Assembly: GCA_031273805.1 (NCBI GenBank)
Contig: JAISRE010000070.1
Span: 1-33,199 of the forward strand
Reading direction: 5' to 3'
DNA from: Synergistaceae bacterium
Lineage (GTDB): Bacteria; Synergistota; Synergistia; Synergistales; Synergistaceae
DNA length: 33,199 bases
This document shows, one piece after another, positions 7,794 through 17,663 of the stretch. Made by a program: the position numbers and the translations under genes. Numbering within the stretch: position 1 is the stretch's first letter; every line of letters starts with the position of its first letter. The notes beneath the pieces were generated by a model that saw only the letters and a program-made list of their open reading frames with translations, ran no database searches and was not told the DNA's origin.

Positions 7794-10100
7794 TTAGTTG
7801 ATGACGTTGTTTCTGGCGTCGTTTCCTGATGTGCGTATATCGCGTGGAGTGAGAACATCGAATACTACTGATTCCGTATTACCATTTGAGAGGACGCTGG
7901 CCTTATGTCTGCCTCTGTGCGCCTCTGTGAAAATTCCGTCCCCTTTGATGTCCGTGCCCACGAATGTTCCGTCGAGGTACCAAAAGTACGGTGGCTTTCC
8001 TTCTGCAGAGAGGAATATTCTTTCGCTCTCCTGTCCGTCTCTGATGATGATCGAATGGCCGGCAAGCGGCCGAATTATTTTAACTTTATCATTATCCTCA
8101 GGTCTGTTCTTTTGAATATTGGTATCAGCATTCTCAACCTGCCTCATCCAGCCGCGTATGGACTGCGGCCATGTGAGAGTGATAACTCCGTTTATATTCG
8201 TGTGCAGTCCGCACAAAGAGAGTGATGAAACATCTTTTATGGCGAGATCAAAGATTTTCTGAGGACAATTTTTAGTTGGCAGCGCTCCGGAGACCGCGCA
8301 CACCGCCCTTGAGTAAATACCATCCGGCCTCGTCGCCGGTGTTTCGGATTCGGGCCATATCTCGCGCATCACCTTGAGCATGATTGGAGTTGCTGACTGC
8401 ATTCCCAAAAGCATTGAGTCTCCAATCCCCAGAGGAGAACCCAGCCAGATTACGACTGTGTAATTCCTGGAGTAACCCGCGCACCACGCGTCGCGGAAGC
8501 CATGAGATGTTCCTGTCTTGAACGCGATAAGCTGTTTTCTTTCCTCGAACAGCTCTTTATAAAGAGGTATCAAACGGCTGGTGTCCTGAAGTATGTTCGT
8601 CGTGATATATGCGGCTTCGGGGGATATCGCTTTATAAGGGGAGACGGAGTGCTCGTTTTTAGTCCAGCGGAGAGGAGTGAAATGTCCCTCGTTAGCTAAT
8701 GCTCTATAGGCGGCAGCCAGTTCAATGAGAGTTACCTCGCATCCGCCCAGGATGAGCGAGTCCGTGTAGTGAGCGCTATCCCTCGTAAGATGTCTGAAGC
8801 CGAATGTGCGAAGTCTGGAGAGCGCGGAGGGGTATCCCACCATGCGAAGCACTCTGACCGCCGGCGCGTTGAGAGATGAGGATAGGGATACTCTGGCGCT
8901 TACCGGTCCTCTGTATGACATATCGAAGTTACGCGGGGCGGAACCTCTGAAAAATAGCGGAGTATCCGCTAAAAGCGACGCGGGCGTCAGCATTCCGCGC
9001 TCAAATGCCTCAGCATATATAAATGGTTTTAATGTCGACCCGGGAGAGCGCGGCGCGTCTCCGCAGTCGACCTGCGCTCCGGGAAGCGCGTCTCCGTGCC
9101 GCGCGTTTCCGACGTATGCCAACACCTCGCCGGTGATATTCTCTACAATTATACCGGCGGCGGTTATTTTCTCCGGATATTCAGCAAGGGCATCTTTTAT
9201 CGTTTTTTCGAGCATCATTTGGAATTTCATATCAAGCGTGGACATAATCATCTGTTGATTGTAGGAACGTCTCGTTGAGTGCATTATGGCCATAGACGCC
9301 TCGTTAGGCATGGGATAACGTTTGCCTATGACCGGCTCCATCTTTGCGAGTTTTATATTTTCCTGGGAAATGACTTTCTGAAGCGCGCCGCGATCCAGTG
9401 TCTTGTTGCGTACTTCACGAGCTCGCTCCGGGAACCTGTCCGGGCGAGTGCGGCTGGGCGAGCGCAGGAGAGATATGAGAACCACCGATTCCCCCAAAGA
9501 GAGCGTGGATGCGCTTTTGTTGAAATATGCCCTGGCTGCCGCCTCGACTCCTCTTATATTCCCTCCGAATGGCGCCCTGTTGAGATATAGCTCCAGAATC
9601 TCATCTTTTGTCATAGTTCGTTCTATTCTTGCGGCTCGCCAGAACTCGGATATCTTAGCCCGTACTGTCCGGTCGCGCGGGTCGGATATCCGTATAACCT
9701 GACTTGTGATAGTCGACGCTCCGGAGACCACTTTCCAGGATATCATGTTTGAGTATGCCGCTCGGAATATGGCCATTATGTCTATGCCGTGATGTTTGTA
9801 AAATCGCTTGTCCTCTATGGCTACTACTGCAGTTGGAAGCCATCTTCCCATTTGATCGAGCGACACAGGGATACACCATTCATCGGATTTTGAGAGGGAG
9901 ACGTTTATCACGTTTCCCTCTCTGTCGAACACTATTTTAGAGAAGTCGTAACTCCTGACATCCCGCAGAGTGAATTCCGGGAGCGAGAAGATATAGAGGA
10001 AGAGTGCCGACGTAAGAAGAAGGCTCGTCACAAAGCATAGGAAAACCCTCTTCATTCCGCGTGCGCTGAATTTGTCAAGTCCTCTTCCTCTACAGATCAT
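7794..10100 (-). CDS. pbpC: Penicillin-binding protein 1C
   Basis: 768 residues. A membrane anchor (about 17-40) is followed by a GT51 transglycosylase domain with AIEDKRFYKHHG (catalytic Glu96) and a transpeptidase domain with SxxK (S355-TL-K358), SLN (409-411) and KTG (528-530). A C-terminal beta-rich BiPBP_C-type domain covers about 665-768. All catalytic residues are present. It polymerises and cross-links peptidoglycan at the periplasmic face. The ATG at 10100 has a strong ribosome site AGGAGGGG and lies 20 bases after the alpha-2-macroglobulin gene. The pairing of pbpC with a yfhM-type alpha-2-macroglobulin is a known, recurrent bacterial gene pair, interpreted as wall repair coupled to protease trapping. 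Confidence 0.95.
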   Translation of the reverse strand: MICRGRGLDKFSARGMKRVFLCFVTSLLLTSALFLYIFSLPEFTLRDVRSYDFSKIVFDREGNVINVSLSKSDEWCIPVSLDQMGRWLPTAVVAIEDKRFYKHHGIDIMAIFRAAYSNMISWKVVSGASTITSQVIRISDPRDRTVRAKISEFWRAARIERTMTKDEILELYLNRAPFGGNIRGVEAAARAYFNKSASTLSLGESVVLISLLRSPSRTRPDRFPERAREVRNKTLDRGALQKVISQENIKLAKMEPVIGKRYPMPNEASMAIMHSTRRSYNQQMIMSTLDMKFQMMLEKTIKDALAEYPEKITAAGIIVENITGEVLAYVGNARHGDALPGAQVDCGDAPRSPGSTLKPFIYAEAFERGMLTPASLLADTPLFFRGSAPRNFDMSYRGPVSARVSLSSSLNAPAVRVLRMVGYPSALSRLRTFGFRHLTRDSAHYTDSLILGGCEVTLIELAAAYRALANEGHFTPLRWTKNEHSVSPYKAISPEAAYITTNILQDTSRLIPLYKELFEERKQLIAFKTGTSHGFRDAWCAGYSRNYTVVIWLGSPLGIGDSMLLGMQSATPIMLKVMREIWPESETPATRPDGIYSRAVCAVSGALPTKNCPQKIFDLAIKDVSSLSLCGLHTNINGVITLTWPQSIRGWMRQVENADTNIQKNRPEDNDKVKIIRPLAGHSIIIRDGQESERIFLSAEGKPPYFWYLDGTFVGTDIKGDGIFTEAHRGRHKASVLSNGNTESVVFDVLTPRDIRTSGNDARNNVIN

Positions 10101-10119
10101 CTGCCCCTCCTGAAGTACG

Positions 10120-13100
10120 TTATTTTATCGTGATTTGCGATGTTTCACCGATGCAACGTATTCCCGGTGAATACATCCCCTCAGCCGCTATCGGCGGGAG
10201 TGTAAATGTGCCGGATGTCACAGCGCGCAGCGCGAACTTCCACGTGAACTCCTTCTGGAACTCATCCACAAAGAGGATCAGTCTGTCGTCTCGAAGTTCT
10301 GCCCTGGAGGTTATGTACGTGTAGTAGTCGCCATATCCTCCTGACGCGTCGCCCTGATTAGGATCTGCGAACCTCGGGTTCTCTATCTCCAGCCCTCCCG
10401 CTAAAGGCAGCGAGACCACTATATTTTGGAGAGTGCCGCCCAATGCCTTCAGCTTTATTGTGCCTATCAACTTATCTCCTCTCTTTACCTGTATGTTTGC
10501 CGGAAGAATTGTCTCCGTGGAATTTGCATACTCCACATACTCCACGGACGCCTCTATTCCGATGCTCTCGGACTCCGGTTTTTCGACCGGCACTCCGTCG
10601 GTCGTCCAAGAGGCAAAGCCCACTCCGTCTCCGGTGTTTTTCACCAGAAGCTGAGTAACTCCGTCGTCAATTTGCTTATTGACGCTCTCGTCTCCGCTGG
10701 AGGACGCGAGGAGCGAGCTATCAGGCCCGGTGAGCTCCAACAGCGCCTTGCCATCCGATGAGTTATAGGAGTAGAACTCAGAGAGGCTCAGCATGGCAAA
10801 CCCCACCTCCTGTGTCGTGTAGAGCGGAGTGTCGTGCAGTGCCCGCAGCAGATCTGAGGCTGCGTTGACCGCGCCGGCGGATGACGGGTCGAGCGCGTTC
10901 CAGGCCAACAGTTGAATAGCCTTTGTCCTGAGCGGTGAGTCGTAGTTAGGAAGCTCCTGATCGTTCTGTGACTTCACTATAGGAGGCGCATATTCGCCGA
11001 TCAGCTCGCGCGCCACTCCCTTCTCGCCCAGTTTGGCGTATGCCGCAGCCAGCAGCAGGCGTCCGTACGGTTGCATAGACGTCAGGTTATCGCGCAGGTA
11101 TGACATCCAGCCCAGCGGGGTCTCCCCGTTGCACGCCAGGACATATGCTATATACGCGCGCAGAGAGAGCCCATTTGCGAAGCTATGGTAGCTCGTGATA
11201 TCCGGAGTCGAGGCGATCACTCGCCTGATGTATTCGAGCGAGGCGCGAAGAGCCTCGCTGGGCGCCTCATACCCGCTCTTATTGCTGGCTATCATGAAGT
11301 GCGTCGCGTATACGCTGCCCCAGTAGTTTGGCGCGCTTCTGTACCAGGAGGTAAACCCGCCGTCGTACGACTGCATGGACTGTATCCTCATCAGCCGACG
11401 CGATATCTGGTAACGAAGCTCCCCTTTGGATACTAGCTTGGCGTCTATCTTCCCCACAAGATCGGGAAGCGAGAGCAGCATCCAGCCTGATGATACCGTC
11501 TGTTCGAGGCAGTAGTACGGATAATTGAGCAGGAATCTGGCCGCGTTGGCCAGTCCTATATCAGGCATGCCGCTCATCGCGACAGCAGCTCTCCTAGTAC
11601 CGGGGAACCAGTTCGCCGGAAGTTCCAGTTGTGCTGTTTCTCCCGGCGCGATTCGAACGGCGCCGCTCTTCGTCACCCTGGGATAGGGAGGTCTCACCGC
11701 CAGCTCGATGACCTGCTCTTGCGTGTTGTCGGCGTAAGTTGCGCGAAGGGTGACCACGGCGACTCCCGACGAGGCGTCCGCCTTGAGCTTCAGCGGGATT
11801 GCGAAGAGTTCATCAGTCGGGGGTATCTCCAGCTCTATAAACAATCTTTTGGGTGAGTCCGTCCTGTTTGACACGTCCTCCGTCTGAAGTATCGAGATGG
11901 GGCCGGCAATTTCCAACTCCGCCGTTATGTCGATTGACGTCCCGGACCTGTTGAAGAGCTGTATCTGTGAGTCGAACTCATCGCCAGGCGCCAGAACCCT
12001 GGGCAGGGTTATATCCGACACCAGGTCGCGAGTGATGGTGGAAAGCTGCTCGAACGATCCAAATGCCCGTTCGCTCGCGGCAATCACCATAAGGCGCGCT
12101 CTGCCCGCGAACTCAGGAACGTCCAGCGAGAAGTCAGCTCTGCCAGTATTATCAGTAATTATACGCTTGACTTCTGTCAGGACTTTGAATCTATTGGCTT
12201 TCACCGGTGAGAGGGATGCCGTCAGCGTCGCCTGCATTGCGTCGTCGCCTCCGCCTGGCGCGAGCGCCTCCGGCGTCTTGAGGTAGATTGGCATAAGCGC
12301 TTCATATATATCATATGCGCCTACGGTCAGTCTTCTCCTCCGCGTGTAGCTCTCCATGAAGTTCGGAGTCCTGTAAGATGTGAGTGAGAGCACGGCGTCG
12401 TCCACCAGTATGACTGAGGCCTCACCGCGCAGAGGACGTCCGTATTTGTCTCGTAGTTGGAGCGAGAAGTCGTTTCTGGCAGCCGGAACTATTTTCTCCG
12501 GAGATGATATCTCAATCGAGAGCACTCTGTCCGACGTGTCTATTTTGATGGGGACCGCTCCGAATGCCCTGTGCGAGGACCAGACATCCTCCGAGACGGC
12601 CGGTTTTATCAGATGGGCGGTGACCCATGCGTTGGGCGCCATCTCCGGCGTCACCTTGAACCGAAATTCGTTCTCCTTGGAGTTATTCTCCTTGACGTAG
12701 TGCTGCAGCACCTCGCTTGTCTCGACTGTCATAAGCATCGAACCCTCAAACGAGCCCGATACATGAGCGACTCCTATGTCTCCGATGGAGTATATCTCCT
12801 TGTCGAGCGTTATATTGAGCGACTCGGACAGAGTTGCCTCCTCCTCCTCGGAGTAGTTCCACCAACCCGGGGAATAGACGAAGAAGTTCTGCGCGGCGCT
12901 GGCGCCGGTATCTGTGTCCTCGACTATGATCTGGTAGCGGCCGGAGAGGGCTATCTTCATTTCGGACGTGTATACGCCGTTCTCAAACGAGATAGGAAGG
13001 CTTTCATAGCCCTCGAGAGGCGTGTATTCATAGTGTATCTCTGAGCGCTGTTCTCCATCAGTGGTAGTGACTATGGTCCGCGATTTTACCCTGTTGATGG

Positions 13101-15645
13101 TAATATGGGCATTCTTCAAGTCGGACGCTATACCCGAGTGCTCTATGGCGGCAATAGAAAACGGTATATCCTTGTTTGTGACGAGGTCGTCGTATGGCAT
13201 CTTTATGCCCAGCAGAGTCTTCCTCGGATAATACGGAAGGGTTACATTCTTATATACCCATCTCCCGCTGTCCTCCATAACGCCGACGTTGTACGTCACA
13301 TCCAGCATCGACGTCGGAACATCCTCGACAGCCGGCAACTCGACGCGCGCATTACCGCTCTCCGATAGATTGCCCACTGCATCGGTGTTTGACCTCTTCG
13401 TGAAGGATATTCTGTTGTCGAAGAAGCCATATCCGCTCCAGTTGGGATGCGAGTATTCCCTGGGAATAAACGTCGAGGTGACCTCGTAGTGCAAACCGTC
13501 CGCAGGAGCGCCAAAGAGGTACTCGGCAAATATGTCGAGAGCGGTGCTCTCCCCTCCCAGAATAATCTCCCTGTCTGCGTTGACCTCCACGAGTATCTTA
13601 GGCGGGGCGAAATCCTCGACCAGGAATTCGCACTCCGCTATTGGCGCGTCATCTCCGGGAATGAGAATATCGATGCTCCATGAACCAGTTGGAGAAGCGT
13701 CGGATAGCTGTATTTCCGTGGACGCCATTCCCAGTTCGGAGAGCGTGACGGTCGACTTGCTCCATTCTCGCCCTGTAGATGTGCGTGTCCTCACCAGAAC
13801 CGGGAACGGTTTCTCCGGCGACAGGTCGGGCTTGCGTATTATCATTTCGACGGGAACGGTCTCTCCGGGGCGAAAGACGCCCCTTGGGGTGAAACATATG
13901 CCCTGATACCCTTCGGTGGGATATGGAATACCCGAGTAGCTGCCGTCGCCGATCTGCCAGATGTTGTCGTTGAAGTGCAGCACGGAGACATCTCCGGCGC
14001 GCTCCAGTATCGCCATTCTCGGCCAGAGGTTCTCATCCCATCTGGAGTCCCTCTTTATCCAGCATACGCCGTTGTAGTCGGTGACGCCGCTCGCCAGCAA
14101 TTGGTTGCTGCTCGAATATATACTCACCTTCACGCCGCTCAGATGCTTGCCGCTGAGTATGGAGTTGGCCCAGATCAACGCGCCCTTGTCGGATATTTTT
14201 GCGCTGCCGGCGATATCAGTTACATTCACTATGCGCGATATACTATTCCAGCTTTTTTCCTCGGAGACTCTCACGTCGAAGAGTCCAAGTCTGCCATTGA
14301 GTATCTTCTTAAGGTCGATGGAGAACTCCTTCCTCTCGTTGGGCTTGGCTCTGGTGTCGTACTTCTTCGAGAATATGTTCTCGGCGAGGTCGTATATGGA
14401 GTATGGCCAGCCATGACGCGCCGCAAAGGGCACGTTATTGTCGTAGACGCGCATTACACTGACTTGAATTTCATACATGTTTACAGTGGAAACAGGTATC
14501 AGCAGCTCGTCATTTGCGGGTGAGATAAACTGTCCCTGAGTGGTGAAGAAGATGTTTGGCTCAATCTCCGGCATGATAAACACCTTTTCCCACTCCTCGA
14601 GCGATGTCGGCCCATCATGAGACGGCAGGCCCTTATGTATCTTGACCGTGATGAGCTCTCGCGGTTTGAAATCCGCGACTATCATAAATGAGCTGCCCCA
14701 TCGTTGTTCGATGCTGAAGGCTCGTTCGGGGGATATTTCGATGAACGAATGCGCCCGCTCGATGTCGATCGGCGTGGATGTCTCTATGTATATGCGGCCA
14801 TTGGAACTACCCTCATAGAATGCATACGATTCGCGCACCAACACCTTCATGTCTCTTTTTATATTGCGTGATACGGGCTTAGTCAGTCCGAGGGGCCCGC
14901 GTTCGCTCGTCAGCCCCTCTTTGATATGGAGCGATATGGGGGATGCGTCATCGGCGGGTACCCGAATTCCCACTGTCGAGGATGTCTCGATATTTCTGAG
15001 TGATGAACTCTCAGGGTTGTCGCCTCGAATCAACGCGCCAGTCTGTGGCTCCGCGCCGTTGAACGAGTAACTTATGCCTCTGTCGCTACCGTCCTTTACG
15101 CTCATGAACTCCTTCAGCTTCGTCGGATTGACCGGATAGTTGAAGGAGATCTCGTAGTCGACATAGTTCTCGTTTACGCTGAAGCCCGTCTGAGCCACGT
15201 TCTTAAACGTAAGAGGAGGGGAGCTGAAGGAGAATACGGTAGGTCCCGTGATAGGCGTTCCGTTCAGATCCTTCAGATCTTCGCGTATGGTGAATTCGTA
15301 TTTTGTGGCGTCCGCGATGATCCCATTGGTTGGTTGGTAAAAAAAGGTCAATGCGTCTGCCCACTTTCCATATCCCGAAAGCGCGGGGGAGATGGAAAAC
15401 GGCATATCCTCACTGGCGAGGAATTCGACGAGGTCCTCGCTTCTGGCAACCTCGGAGGAGAAAACGATCTTGATGACAACAGGCGCTGAGATCTCGCCCT
15501 GTGGGTCGAAGCTTTGGACGGTGAAGATCTTTGGGGCGACCTCCGGCGGAGATGATGCTGCCGCGACGAAGAGCCCTATGATTAAACCCAGAACAAGGAG
15601 CAGTATTAACGCGCGAAGAGGTATTTTGGGTATATGTTCTTCCAC
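10120..15645 (-). CDS. yfhM: Bacterial alpha-2-macroglobulin with thioester motif
   Basis: 1,841 residues. An N-terminal hydrophobic segment (about 11-32) acts as anchor or signal; no lipobox Cys is seen, unlike E. coli YfhM. A series of beta-sandwich (MG) domains with an Ig-like N-terminus follows. A central bait-region/MG7 area is recognised by VILVDDAVLSLTSYRTPNF and the FSLDVPEFAGRARLMVIA segment. The thioester domain carries CLEQ at residues 1379-1382, so it is the thioester-active type. These proteins trap proteases that enter the periplasm by bait cleavage and covalent capture. The start is a GTG with AGGAAG about 12 bases upstream. It is probably co-transcribed with pbpC. Confidence 0.95.
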   Translation of the reverse strand: MEEHIPKIPLRALILLLVLGLIIGLFVAAASSPPEVAPKIFTVQSFDPQGEISAPVVIKIVFSSEVARSEDLVEFLASEDMPFSISPALSGYGKWADALTFFYQPTNGIIADATKYEFTIREDLKDLNGTPITGPTVFSFSSPPLTFKNVAQTGFSVNENYVDYEISFNYPVNPTKLKEFMSVKDGSDRGISYSFNGAEPQTGALIRGDNPESSSLRNIETSSTVGIRVPADDASPISLHIKEGLTSERGPLGLTKPVSRNIKRDMKVLVRESYAFYEGSSNGRIYIETSTPIDIERAHSFIEISPERAFSIEQRWGSSFMIVADFKPRELITVKIHKGLPSHDGPTSLEEWEKVFIMPEIEPNIFFTTQGQFISPANDELLIPVSTVNMYEIQVSVMRVYDNNVPFAARHGWPYSIYDLAENIFSKKYDTRAKPNERKEFSIDLKKILNGRLGLFDVRVSEEKSWNSISRIVNVTDIAGSAKISDKGALIWANSILSGKHLSGVKVSIYSSSNQLLASGVTDYNGVCWIKRDSRWDENLWPRMAILERAGDVSVLHFNDNIWQIGDGSYSGIPYPTEGYQGICFTPRGVFRPGETVPVEMIIRKPDLSPEKPFPVLVRTRTSTGREWSKSTVTLSELGMASTEIQLSDASPTGSWSIDILIPGDDAPIAECEFLVEDFAPPKILVEVNADREIILGGESTALDIFAEYLFGAPADGLHYEVTSTFIPREYSHPNWSGYGFFDNRISFTKRSNTDAVGNLSESGNARVELPAVEDVPTSMLDVTYNVGVMEDSGRWVYKNVTLPYYPRKTLLGIKMPYDDLVTNKDIPFSIAAIEHSGIASDLKNAHITINRVKSRTIVTTTDGEQRSEIHYEYTPLEGYESLPISFENGVYTSEMKIALSGRYQIIVEDTDTGASAAQNFFVYSPGWWNYSEEEEATLSESLNITLDKEIYSIGDIGVAHVSGSFEGSMLMTVETSEVLQHYVKENNSKENEFRFKVTPEMAPNAWVTAHLIKPAVSEDVWSSHRAFGAVPIKIDTSDRVLSIEISSPEKIVPAARNDFSLQLRDKYGRPLRGEASVILVDDAVLSLTSYRTPNFMESYTRRRRLTVGAYDIYEALMPIYLKTPEALAPGGGDDAMQATLTASLSPVKANRFKVLTEVKRIITDNTGRADFSLDVPEFAGRARLMVIAASERAFGSFEQLSTITRDLVSDITLPRVLAPGDEFDSQIQLFNRSGTSIDITAELEIAGPISILQTEDVSNRTDSPKRLFIELEIPPTDELFAIPLKLKADASSGVAVVTLRATYADNTQEQVIELAVRPPYPRVTKSGAVRIAPGETAQLELPANWFPGTRRAAVAMSGMPDIGLANAARFLLNYPYYCLEQTVSSGWMLLSLPDLVGKIDAKLVSKGELRYQISRRLMRIQSMQSYDGGFTSWYRSAPNYWGSVYATHFMIASNKSGYEAPSEALRASLEYIRRVIASTPDITSYHSFANGLSLRAYIAYVLACNGETPLGWMSYLRDNLTSMQPYGRLLLAAAYAKLGEKGVARELIGEYAPPIVKSQNDQELPNYDSPLRTKAIQLLAWNALDPSSAGAVNAASDLLRALHDTPLYTTQEVGFAMLSLSEFYSYNSSDGKALLELTGPDSSLLASSSGDESVNKQIDDGVTQLLVKNTGDGVGFASWTTDGVPVEKPESESIGIEASVEYVEYANSTETILPANIQVKRGDKLIGTIKLKALGGTLQNIVVSLPLAGGLEIENPRFADPNQGDASGGYGDYYTYITSRAELRDDRLILFVDEFQKEFTWKFALRAVTSGTFTLPPIAAEGMYSPGIRCIGETSQITIK

Positions 15646-15680
15646 GCTTGTTCACTTCCTTTCGGCCGTGCGGCCTCTAT

Positions 15681-16169
15681 TTAAGATGTGGGAGCTTCGT
15701 AATGTGAACCCATTAATTTTTTCCAGTCGACATTATCGTCGAGCAGATTTGGACATGTTGAATCGGGGTAGAACCAGTGTCTTCCAAGTCCGATCAGCAC
15801 CTGCCACCAGTCATGCACGTCGGGCGCTATTATCTGTCCCTCCTGTCCTATGCGCCGCAGTTCTCTGTAAATAAGCGCGATCATCTGGTTTTCGTCGAGA
15901 CAAGCCGTGGTCTTTCCGTAGAACTCCATTAAATAGAAGTAAGAACATGCTCCCAGTTGAAATAACACATCCCTCCATTTCTCCGGCACCCTTGCCGTGC
16001 GGGCCAAGGTTATGGTCTTCTTGGAACCCGCTGTTTTATGGTTGACTACAAAGAGAATGTGATCCACGTCGATATGCCTCAGCTCCTCGTATTTCTTTAT
16101 CAGCGAGTCCGCAATTGGTCTGATACGTGAATTGCATATCTCAAAATCAAATTCGTGACTGGCTTCCAT
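15681..16169 (-). CDS. Putative metallopeptidase-like protein, motif altered
   Basis: 162 residues, no signal peptide. The pattern (ADSLIKKYEEL near the start, HILFVVNHKTAG, then LDENQMIALIYRELRRIG and a downstream HDWWQVLIGLG) resembles the small putative phage-type metallopeptidase family in which an HELxH motif and a later His-Asp bind zinc. Here the usual histidines of the helix read as Arg (RELRR), so catalysis is doubtful. The resemblance is from memory of the family and is only moderately sure. ATG with AAGGAG 10 bases upstream. It lies 35 bases before the alpha-2-macroglobulin gene on the same strand, so they may be co-transcribed. Confidence 0.6.
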   Translation of the reverse strand: MEASHEFDFEICNSRIRPIADSLIKKYEELRHIDVDHILFVVNHKTAGSKKTITLARTARVPEKWRDVLFQLGACSYFYLMEFYGKTTACLDENQMIALIYRELRRIGQEGQIIAPDVHDWWQVLIGLGRHWFYPDSTCPNLLDDNVDWKKLMGSHYEAPTS

Positions 16170-16332
16170 GAGAGCTCAACTCCTTTTTTTAATGAATTTA
16201 ATTATACATCACCAGTGAATCATGAGCCAATAGTCAATATTGGTCAGTCGCCTCATACTCAAATTCATGCTGTTTTGGGTTGCTATCCATTTATTTTTAT
16301 GCGAAGCATGAACTGTTATCAGCGAATCGAAT

Positions 16333-16481
16333 GGGTCCCCCGGTCAAGCCGGGGGACGACAGAGTGAGTCAAGTCGGGGGACGACAGAGTGAGTCAAGCC
16401 GAGAGAATGGCAGAGTGGGCAAAACCGAAGGGATGAGAGAGTGAATTAAGCAGATATAGGACGACAGAGTGGGTCAAGCCG
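16333..16481. repeat. REP-like palindrome followed by a degenerate 25-bp tandem array
   Basis: A palindrome GTCCCCCGG-tcaag-CCGGGGGAC at 16334-16356 is followed by about five units of roughly 25 bp based on GGGGACGACAGAGTGAGTC plus aagYcg. The first two units are near-identical and the next ones drift. The last unit (agagtgggtcaagccg) runs into bioY: the bioY stop codon TGA (16476-16474) and its last codon lie inside repeat sequence. The rest of 16170-16332 is AT-rich without a gene. Confidence 0.75.
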
Positions 16482-17085
16482 AAATTCTCCTTGACACGAT
16501 CATGGCGACGACGACCACGGCGGCGGCCTTCAGGATATCCGGCAGCAGATAAGGCAGTACTCCCATCGTAAGGGCGCCGTACAGTCCTATGGCATGTCCC
16601 ATGATGTACTTCACGTTAAAGTAGAGCCAGGTCGCGCCGATGATGTCGTAAACGATCATTCCCGCGATGCATGACGTGATGTAGATACCTAGCCGGCGAG
16701 CCTCCGTGCGAGGGCTTTTTTCATGAGCGACGTCTGCCAGCTCGCATATTTTGCCCGCAGTCCATGCTGAGAAGATGAATCCGACTATAAACCCGAACGA
16801 CGGAGACAACAGCGACTGCAGGCCGCCTCCGTACGCGAATACCGGCAGTCCGATGAGGCCCAGCGTCATGTAGAGCGTCATTGCGAGGGCGCCGCGTCTC
16901 GACCCAAGGAGCATGCCTGAGGCCAATACCACGGCTGTTTGCAGCGTCATCGGCACCGGCGAGACGGGCAGCGGCACGTTTATCTTCCCTCCCACCACCG
17001 TCAAAACCGCAAAGAGCGACACTATTACCATGTCGCGTGTGCTTATAGCAGGACGCACGGCGCCCTCCGAATGTGACTCCTTCAA
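16474..17085 (-). CDS. bioY: Biotin transporter substrate-binding subunit BioY
   Basis: 203 residues from a TTG at 17085 that has AGGGGG about 10 bases upstream. An upstream in-frame TTG at 17127 lacks a ribosome site. The family signature is clear: GGKINVPLPVSPVPMTLQT, VLASGMLLGSRRGALAM and LPVFAYGGGLQSLLSPSFGFIVGF. There are about six membrane helices. BioY is the S-component of an energy-coupling factor transporter that binds biotin; no bioM or bioN (A/T components) is nearby, so it would use shared ECF components or act alone. I could not find a convincing BirA operator upstream. The last residues and stop are formed by the adjoining repeat. Confidence 0.93.
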   Translation of the reverse strand: MKESHSEGAVRPAISTRDMVIVSLFAVLTVVGGKINVPLPVSPVPMTLQTAVVLASGMLLGSRRGALAMTLYMTLGLIGLPVFAYGGGLQSLLSPSFGFIVGFIFSAWTAGKICELADVAHEKSPRTEARRLGIYITSCIAGMIVYDIIGATWLYFNVKYIMGHAIGLYGALTMGVLPYLLPDILKAAAVVVVAMIVSRRISA

Positions 17086-17127
17086 CTCTCGATTCCCCCT
17101 TTTAGTGATATTCCAGGCGCCGCACAA

Positions 17128-17399
17128 AACATACGCAAACGCCTGAACAATTTTAACATGCGCAGCAGGCGCATTCCAGATAATAGGGGTCCTAGGGGAC
17201 CAGTTCCCCTGACGGGCCTGGGCAGTGCCTGGATTTTACAAAAAAAATGAGCTTATGGGGATTGACTTAATTTGATCAATAGAATCATCGATTCCTGAAT
17301 ATAGGAGGTTGTTATCCGTCCGGTTGGAAGCCACTAATACCAGCATAGGGAGTCAGGGGCCCGGTTCTCTGTAAGAACAAAAAAAGGAGGCAGACAGAG
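17128..17399. other. Intergenic region between bioY and the DUF1659 cassette
   Basis: About 270 bases between divergent genes. It contains overlapping GC-rich inverted repeats around 17188-17211 (GGTCC-tagg-GGACC and AGGGGA-ccagt-TCCCCT), which could form alternative hairpins. A -35-like TTGACT sits at 17262, but no good -10 follows at the right distance. A ribosome-site-like AGGAGG at 17303-17308 has no obvious reading frame. No gene seen. Confidence 0.35.
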
Positions 17400-17618
17400 A
17401 TGGCGGATATTCAGGCATTGTCAGGCAAGTTGGTATTCAAGATGGACAGCGGTGAGGTTAAGGACGGCAAGACGGTTTACCGCAACCTCACCCTGAGCGG
17501 GGTGAACGGCGACTCCCCCCTGGGCGATCTTGGGATGGCGGCGGCGTGTGTCGAGGGGCTGCTAGAGTTCCCGGTGGAGCAGGTCTCTCTGACCAGAGTG
17601 GACGTTCTGAGCTACTAA
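17400..17618 (+). CDS. DUF1659 family small protein
   Basis: 72 residues, no signal peptide or membrane helix. The pattern SGKLVFKMDSGEVKDGKTVYRNLTLSGV with a following short helical stretch fits the DUF1659 family, found mainly in Firmicutes and Synergistota next to DUF2922. Function unknown. A strong ribosome site AAAGGAGG lies 10 bases before the ATG. It is the first gene of the small cassette that runs to 19117; the next gene follows after 45 bases. Confidence 0.85.
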   Translation: MADIQALSGKLVFKMDSGEVKDGKTVYRNLTLSGVNGDSPLGDLGMAAACVEGLLEFPVEQVSLTRVDVLSY

Positions 17619-17663
17619 CGCGGAACGGGCTGAATTTACGAGTTTACGAGGAGGTAAAAAAAC

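Noticed and set aside
12571-14523. Long plus-strand frames opposite the alpha-2-macroglobulin gene
   Set aside because: Shadows of the minus-strand gene, which carries clear family motifs including CLEQ.
17128-17399. BirA operator controlling bioY
   Set aside because: A TTGTTAAC-like half-site may exist near 17145, but no second half at the expected spacing was found.
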